DNA from: a bacterium | Lineage (GTDB): Bacteria > Krumholzibacteriota > Krumholzibacteriia > LZORAL124-64-63 | Direction of reading: 5' to 3' | Length of the DNA stretch: 9,888 bases | Assembly: GCA_030591105.1 (NCBI GenBank) | Contig: JAUVBS010000044.1 | Location: forward strand, 1-9,888 | Shown: positions 5,823-9,888 of the stretch, piece after piece | Layout: each line of letters opens with the position of its first letter | Position numbering within the stretch: the first letter of the stretch is position 1 | Position numbers and translations under genes: made by a program | Notes under the pieces: generated by a model | What the model was told of the DNA's origin: nothing | Seen by the model: only the letters and a program-made list of their open reading frames with translations | Database searches by the model: none

Positions 5823-7472
5823 ATGCGGCTTTTGTTGCTGTCTGTGACCGTTGCCCTATCCGTTCTTATCACCTCCTCAGCGGCAAATGCGCAGAATATC
5901 GAAGAGATCAAAACAGAGATACAAGAGCGCATCGAAAATGGGATTCAACACGGTGGCATTACCGTTGGCGACATCTACCTGTTCAACAGCACGAACATGG
6001 CCCGATATTATATCGACAACGGTTTTGACCCTATATGGGAGGAAGAACAAAACAGAAAAGACTTCATCGAGATTCTGCTCGGCTCCCATGATGTGGGGCT
6101 ATTGCCTGAAGACTACCACCAGGCAAGAATCCGCGAACTGGTGAACAAGGTCGCCGATGGAACCGCGACACCTGATGTTTATGCCGACATCGATTTGTTG
6201 ATGACTGACGCCATCACGTTGTATGCGAACCATCTGATCTATGGCAAGACCAGGCAATCGGATTTGCGAATGACCTGGGATGTCCCTGAAAACCCCCCAC
6301 CGGATAACCTAGCTGAGCTGTTTGAGCAGGCCTTATCGACCGACGATCTGATTACTCTCTTCGCAGCATTGGGCCCCCAGCATTTCATGTATAAGAATTT
6401 AAAGAAAGGTTTGAGCGAATATCGTCGGCTAGCGGAAAGCGGCGGTTGGCCAAGAATTCCTGATGGCGACACCCTGAAAATGGGGATGAAGAACGACAGG
6501 GTGGCTGTAATGCGTGCCAGGCTGATGATTACAGGTGACCTGGCTGTATCTGATGTTGCCGAGGATAGTAAATTGTTTGATGACGCACTGGAAGATGCCG
6601 TGAGGCGATTTCAATTAAGACATTACCTCACACAGGATGGTGTAGCAGGCAAATACACCTTGGCCCGAATGAACGATCCCATAGATAAGCGTATCGATCA
6701 AATCAGAATTAACTTGGAGAGGTCTCGCTGGGTGATGCATGAATTGGAACCAGATTTTCTGGTGGTCAACGTAGCCGGCTTCAACATCAGGCGAGTAACC
6801 GATGACGAGGTGGTTTATTATTCACCCGTCATCGTCGGCAAGACATACCACGAATCACCAATCTTCAAAGCCAGAATGCAGTACCTTGTGGTCAATCCGA
6901 CCTGGACCTTGCCCTACTCCATTGCTACCAAGGAGACCTTGCCCAAGCTACAGAGAGATCCCGGTTACCTGGCCGACAAGAATATGATCATCATGGACCG
7001 AAGTGGCAAGACGCTGGATCCTTACACAATCGATTTCAGCAAATATTCAAAACACAATTTCCCTTTCACCATCCGCCAGGAGCCCGGTCCCAACAACGCC
7101 TTGGGTGAAGTAAAGTTCATCTTCCCGAATCCCTACAGCGTATATGTGCATGATACACCCGACCGAAGCTTGTTTAGCCGCGAAGAACGCGCTTTCAGCC
7201 ACGGCTGCATCCGTTTGCAGAATACATGGGATTTGTTGATGAGCCTGATGGACGAGCCCGAAGTGTGGAATATGGACAAAATCAACGAGATCCTGGCTTC
7301 CGGTAAAACCACGACCGTCCATCTGTCCGACCCCATTGATGTGCTGATTCTCTACTGGACTGCCGGAGCTGACAAGGAAGGTAGAATAGTTTTTAGTGAA
7401 GACATCTACCAACGAGATCCAGCGATATTGGTCAAATTGGATGAACCGTGGCAATATCGAACTGTGGAATAG
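5823..7472 (+). CDS. YcbB-like L,D-transpeptidase (YkuD domain) with peptidoglycan-binding domain
   Basis: From ATG 5823 the protein is 549 residues. Residues 1-23 are a Sec signal peptide (hydrophobic run, then ANA, cleavage before Gln24), placing it in the periplasm. An N-terminal region (about 24-205) precedes a peptidoglycan-binding-type domain (about 213-285, including RRFQLRHYLTQDGVAG at 261-276). The YkuD catalytic domain (about 311-500) has His443 in YVHDT and SHGCIRL (459-465) with catalytic Cys462 and Arg464. The long insert before the Cys and the domain order match E. coli YcbB/LdtD (615 residues). Such enzymes make 3-3 cross-links between meso-diaminopimelate residues of stem peptides and resist most beta-lactams except carbapenems. 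The frame also allows an ATG at 5793, but the signal peptide and ribosome binding site favour 5823. It is AT-richer than its upstream neighbours, and gltS follows 50 bases after the stop. Confidence 0.92.
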   Translation: MRLLLLSVTVALSVLITSSAANAQNIEEIKTEIQERIENGIQHGGITVGDIYLFNSTNMARYYIDNGFDPIWEEEQNRKDFIEILLGSHDVGLLPEDYHQARIRELVNKVADGTATPDVYADIDLLMTDAITLYANHLIYGKTRQSDLRMTWDVPENPPPDNLAELFEQALSTDDLITLFAALGPQHFMYKNLKKGLSEYRRLAESGGWPRIPDGDTLKMGMKNDRVAVMRARLMITGDLAVSDVAEDSKLFDDALEDAVRRFQLRHYLTQDGVAGKYTLARMNDPIDKRIDQIRINLERSRWVMHELEPDFLVVNVAGFNIRRVTDDEVVYYSPVIVGKTYHESPIFKARMQYLVVNPTWTLPYSIATKETLPKLQRDPGYLADKNMIIMDRSGKTLDPYTIDFSKYSKHNFPFTIRQEPGPNNALGEVKFIFPNPYSVYVHDTPDRSLFSREERAFSHGCIRLQNTWDLLMSLMDEPEVWNMDKINEILASGKTTTVHLSDPIDVLILYWTAGADKEGRIVFSEDIYQRDPAILVKLDEPWQYRTVE

Positions 7473-7522
7473 TCCGTTATCTACCTCGAGAGTGTTCGCG
7501 AATGACGGTTGGGAAGTAATCA

Positions 7523-8716
7523 ATGGACCTGGATTCCCGCCAGACAATCATCATCGGCATACTTGTACTGTTTTTGGGTAAATATCTGAACAACAAGATT
7601 GGGTCCTTGCGCCAGTATAATATCCCGGAACCTGTAACCGGGGGGATTGTTGCGTCCGTATTTTTTGCAATTCTATATTTGTTGTTCGGTGTCAGTATCG
7701 AGTTCTCCAACCACTACCGCGATATTCTACTGGTAGTGTTTTTTACGGCTATTGGTCTTTCCACAGAAATCAAGAGCGTTATAAAGGGAGGTAGACTTCT
7801 ATTTCTATTGACGATACTGGCAATTGTGTTTCTGTTCGTACAAAACTACGTTGGTATTTTCATTGCTGTATTGTTTAACCTGGAGCCGGATACAGGGATA
7901 CTGTCTGGTTCTGCGTCACTCCAGGGTGGACACGGCAATATAGTGGCGTGGGCCCCGATATTGGAGAGTAGGTATGATGTAACAAATGCCATGGAAATCG
8001 GAATGACTACCGCCACCCTGGGGTTGATATTTGGCGGAATTTTGGGAGGGCCGGTTACAAGATATCTAATACAGAAACATCAATTGAAACCCACTGACAG
8101 TTCGGAAGTTACCATCGGGGCGAAGCAAGGGGAGAATCTAACCATCGATTTTGATTCGATGCTGATCGTCATTCTGATGCTGTCTTTATCTATCGGGATG
8201 GGAATACATTTGAACAATCTCATCGCACATTTCGGTTTTACGATGCCCTTATTTGTGACCTGTATGTTTAGCGGGGTTGTATTGGCCAACGTCGTGCCTC
8301 TCATCATACCGAAATTGAGATGTCGGAAGAATTCACCAACGCTGGCTATTGTCTCGGATCTGAGTTTGGGTCTGTTCCTGGCAATGGCCATGATGGCGCT
8401 TGGATTTTGGGAAATTGGGGATCGAGCATTATTCATTCTGGTAAGCACGACAGTGCAGATATTGTTGGTTACTACATTTTCTGTCTTTGTAGTATTCAGG
8501 GTTCTCGGTAAGAATTATGATTCGGCCGTGATCACGGCAGGGTATATCGGTTCGTCTCTAGGAGCCACGCCAACAGCCATGGCAAACATGGCGGCAGTTA
8601 CCCAGAGATATGGAGCTTCTCCGGTCGCGTTTATCGTTATTCCGATTGTAGCCGCCTTTATCATCCAGGTAAGCAATGCTGTGGTAATTCAGATCATTCT
8701 AAATTTGGGTAATTAA
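7523..8716 (+). CDS. gltS: Sodium/glutamate symporter GltS
   Basis: This 397-residue membrane protein (E. coli GltS has 401) imports glutamate with sodium. It is hydrophobic throughout, with multiple membrane segments in two related halves. Recognisable family blocks are IPEPVTGG (34-41), FFTAIGLS (73-80), SLQGGHG (132-138) and GATPTAMANM (about 347-356), followed by a C-terminal membrane segment containing SNAVV. The match by eye to E. coli GltS covers the whole length, so it looks complete. Family members take L-glutamate and some D-glutamate or analogues; preference here is not readable. GGGAAG lies six bases before the ATG. No separate promoter is clear in the 50-base gap after the transpeptidase gene, so co-transcription is likely. 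Its TAA at 8714-8716 overlaps the stop of the convergent glycosyltransferase gene. Confidence 0.93.
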   Translation: MDLDSRQTIIIGILVLFLGKYLNNKIGSLRQYNIPEPVTGGIVASVFFAILYLLFGVSIEFSNHYRDILLVVFFTAIGLSTEIKSVIKGGRLLFLLTILAIVFLFVQNYVGIFIAVLFNLEPDTGILSGSASLQGGHGNIVAWAPILESRYDVTNAMEIGMTTATLGLIFGGILGGPVTRYLIQKHQLKPTDSSEVTIGAKQGENLTIDFDSMLIVILMLSLSIGMGIHLNNLIAHFGFTMPLFVTCMFSGVVLANVVPLIIPKLRCRKNSPTLAIVSDLSLGLFLAMAMMALGFWEIGDRALFILVSTTVQILLVTTFSVFVVFRVLGKNYDSAVITAGYIGSSLGATPTAMANMAAVTQRYGASPVAFIVIPIVAAFIIQVSNAVVIQIILNLGN

Positions 8717-9864
8717 TAAGTTATAGCGTCCCCCGCCACGATGGTCCGGTAAGCGGCGAGAGTCTGTTCGGTGATCCGGTCGAGCGCGTATTCCTGATGC
8801 CCAACCTCGCGGGCGCGGGCGGCCAGGCGGTCCCGCAACGGCGCGTCGGTCAGGATCGCCACGATCCGTTCGGCCAGGCCCGCGGTATCGCCTACGGGCC
8901 GGACGAAGCCGGTCTCGCCGTCGTGGATCATGGTCGGTATACCGCCGGCGTCGGTGCCGACGGCCGGTAAACCGACGGCGCACGCTTCGCCGAGAGCGAC
9001 CGGCGCCGTCTCCTCTTTCGAGGTCAACAACAGGACCGCAGCGCGTTCGTACTCTTCCCAGAGCTTTTTGTCAGGCACCAGTCCGAGCAAACGCACCTTG
9101 TCGTCCAGACCGCGGGACGCGACGTCGTCGGCCACGGCCTGGTCCAGGGGGGTATTCGAATCGGGACCCAGCAGATCCATGGTCGCCTCGGGGACGGCGG
9201 TGACCACACGTTCGAAGACCTGGATCGCCGTCAGTGGATCCTTGCGGTGACGCAGCCCACCGACGACGAGGATGTGCGGTGAGGTCGGCCGGTTGCGCAG
9301 ACGGAAGATCTCCTCGCCGACGGGATTGTTGATGCGGAAGGTCCGGTAAGGGCGGTCCGGCGGGAGCATCGCCGCGGCATAGTCCGAAATGACGAAGATG
9401 TTGGGCACGCCGAGCAGCTGGCGATAGGCCTGCCGGGCGAAGAACCGGCCGCGTAGCCAGCGAGCCGGCGAGGCGTGGGTGAGCCCAGACTCCTTCCAGA
9501 TCACACCGTGCAGGGTGACCGCCCAGGGCTGCTGCGTATCGGCCGCGGCCGCGGTCGCGAGCCCGAGACCCTGAGCATGGACCAGGTCGGGCTGCAGACG
9601 ATTCAGCAGACGCGCGATGCGTCGCCGCGCCACGAACCAGTTGGTCAAATGATTCAGGCGGTCAGGGCAGGACAAGAAATGAATCGTGGCGCCGTCACGC
9701 GACTCGGTGAAGTCTTGCCGAACAGCCGGGTCACAACAGACCACGTGCAGGTCCAGATCCGGCGACTGGCCCAGACCCTTCACCAGATAGTGGGCGACCG
9801 CCGCCACACCACCGGGCACGACCCGCGCATCAACGGGATAGGCTCCGATCATTGCCACTCGCAT
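8713..9864 (-). CDS. GT4-family glycosyltransferase (GT-B fold)
   Basis: This 383-residue protein should transfer a sugar from a nucleotide-sugar donor to a growing glycan or lipid at the cytoplasmic side of the membrane. The N-terminal Rossmann half has the acceptor-side loop VPGGVAAVAHYL (16-27), HAQG (96-99) and TLHG (117-120). The C-terminal donor half has GGLRHRKDP (202-210) with Lys208, and the retaining-enzyme E-x7-E motif with Glu285 and Glu293, followed by GLPAVGTDAGG (298-308). This is typical of GT4 enzymes for capsule, O-antigen, exopolysaccharide or glycolipid synthesis; donor and acceptor are unknown. AGGA lies seven bases before the ATG. Composition is GC-rich except the last few codons (AITY and stop), which lie at the edge of the AT-rich segment. 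Other glycan genes may lie beyond the right edge, which the window does not show. Confidence 0.9.
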   Translation of the reverse strand: MRVAMIGAYPVDARVVPGGVAAVAHYLVKGLGQSPDLDLHVVCCDPAVRQDFTESRDGATIHFLSCPDRLNHLTNWFVARRRIARLLNRLQPDLVHAQGLGLATAAAADTQQPWAVTLHGVIWKESGLTHASPARWLRGRFFARQAYRQLLGVPNIFVISDYAAAMLPPDRPYRTFRINNPVGEEIFRLRNRPTSPHILVVGGLRHRKDPLTAIQVFERVVTAVPEATMDLLGPDSNTPLDQAVADDVASRGLDDKVRLLGLVPDKKLWEEYERAAVLLLTSKEETAPVALGEACAVGLPAVGTDAGGIPTMIHDGETGFVRPVGDTAGLAERIVAILTDAPLRDRLAARAREVGHQEYALDRITEQTLAAYRTIVAGDAITY

Positions 9865-9888
9865 GGGCGTGTCCTACCAGGGGGGTGC

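Larger units (their letters stand above)
5690..8724. other. Low-GC segment holding the L,D-transpeptidase and gltS genes
   Basis: Composition changes abruptly near 5690-5700 and returns near 8724. Hand counts of 60-base lines: 3841-3900 is 44 G+C, 6001-6060 is 24, 7561-7620 is 23, and 9001-9060 is 37. Codon choice shifts too, with many A/T-ending codons inside. The edges match the promoter region of the first gene and the stop of the second. I saw no transposase, integrase, tRNA or convincing terminal repeats. Transfer as a two-gene block is inferred. Confidence 0.6.

Noticed and set aside
5698..8722. Possible terminal inverted repeats at the edges of the low-GC block
   Set aside because: AATT-rich strings occur on both sides, but I could align only short, imperfect matches, and the right one lies within gltS coding sequence.

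Overview
The window is a densely coding, mostly GC-rich piece of a bacterial chromosome carrying nine protein genes and no recognisable RNA gene, insertion sequence, CRISPR array or phage gene. A lipoprotein-type peptidase, a Tat signal, and a YcbB-like L,D-transpeptidase together point to a Gram-negative bacterium. A proteobacterium or a similar uncultured lineage fits, but the window does not fix the taxon. No wholly new system is evident; the more unusual points concern base composition, gene pairing and one variant enzyme.

Left part (1-1903, minus strand): a prolyl oligopeptidase-family serine peptidase (S9A) with a lipoprotein signal. It runs off the left edge, so its last part is missing. 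A 141-base gap separates it from the divergent plus-strand genes.

Middle part (2045-5634, plus strand): five tightly packed genes with gaps of 27, 7, 37 and 3 bases, probably one transcript. They encode an RluA-type pseudouridine synthase without an S4 domain, an exported or membrane-anchored thioredoxin-like protein, an FAD-dependent oxidoreductase of the L-2-hydroxyglutarate dehydrogenase type, a YciA-like hotdog acyl-CoA thioesterase, and a PAP2-superfamily protein with a Tat motif. The functions are mixed; no single pathway links them.

Right-middle part (about 5690-8716, plus strand): base composition drops sharply. One 60-base line is 44/60 G+C in the upstream oxidoreductase gene, while lines in this segment are 24/60 and 23/60. 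It holds a YcbB-like L,D-transpeptidase preceded by a good sigma70-type promoter with an extended -10, then a GltS-type sodium/glutamate symporter 50 bases downstream. They may form a two-gene unit acquired as a block. A link through cell-wall peptide or glutamate metabolism is possible but only inferred.

Right part (8713-9864, minus strand): a GC-rich GT4-family glycosyltransferase, convergent with gltS. The two reading frames overlap by 4 bases, so the stop codons interlock exactly at the composition boundary and there is no room for an intergenic terminator.
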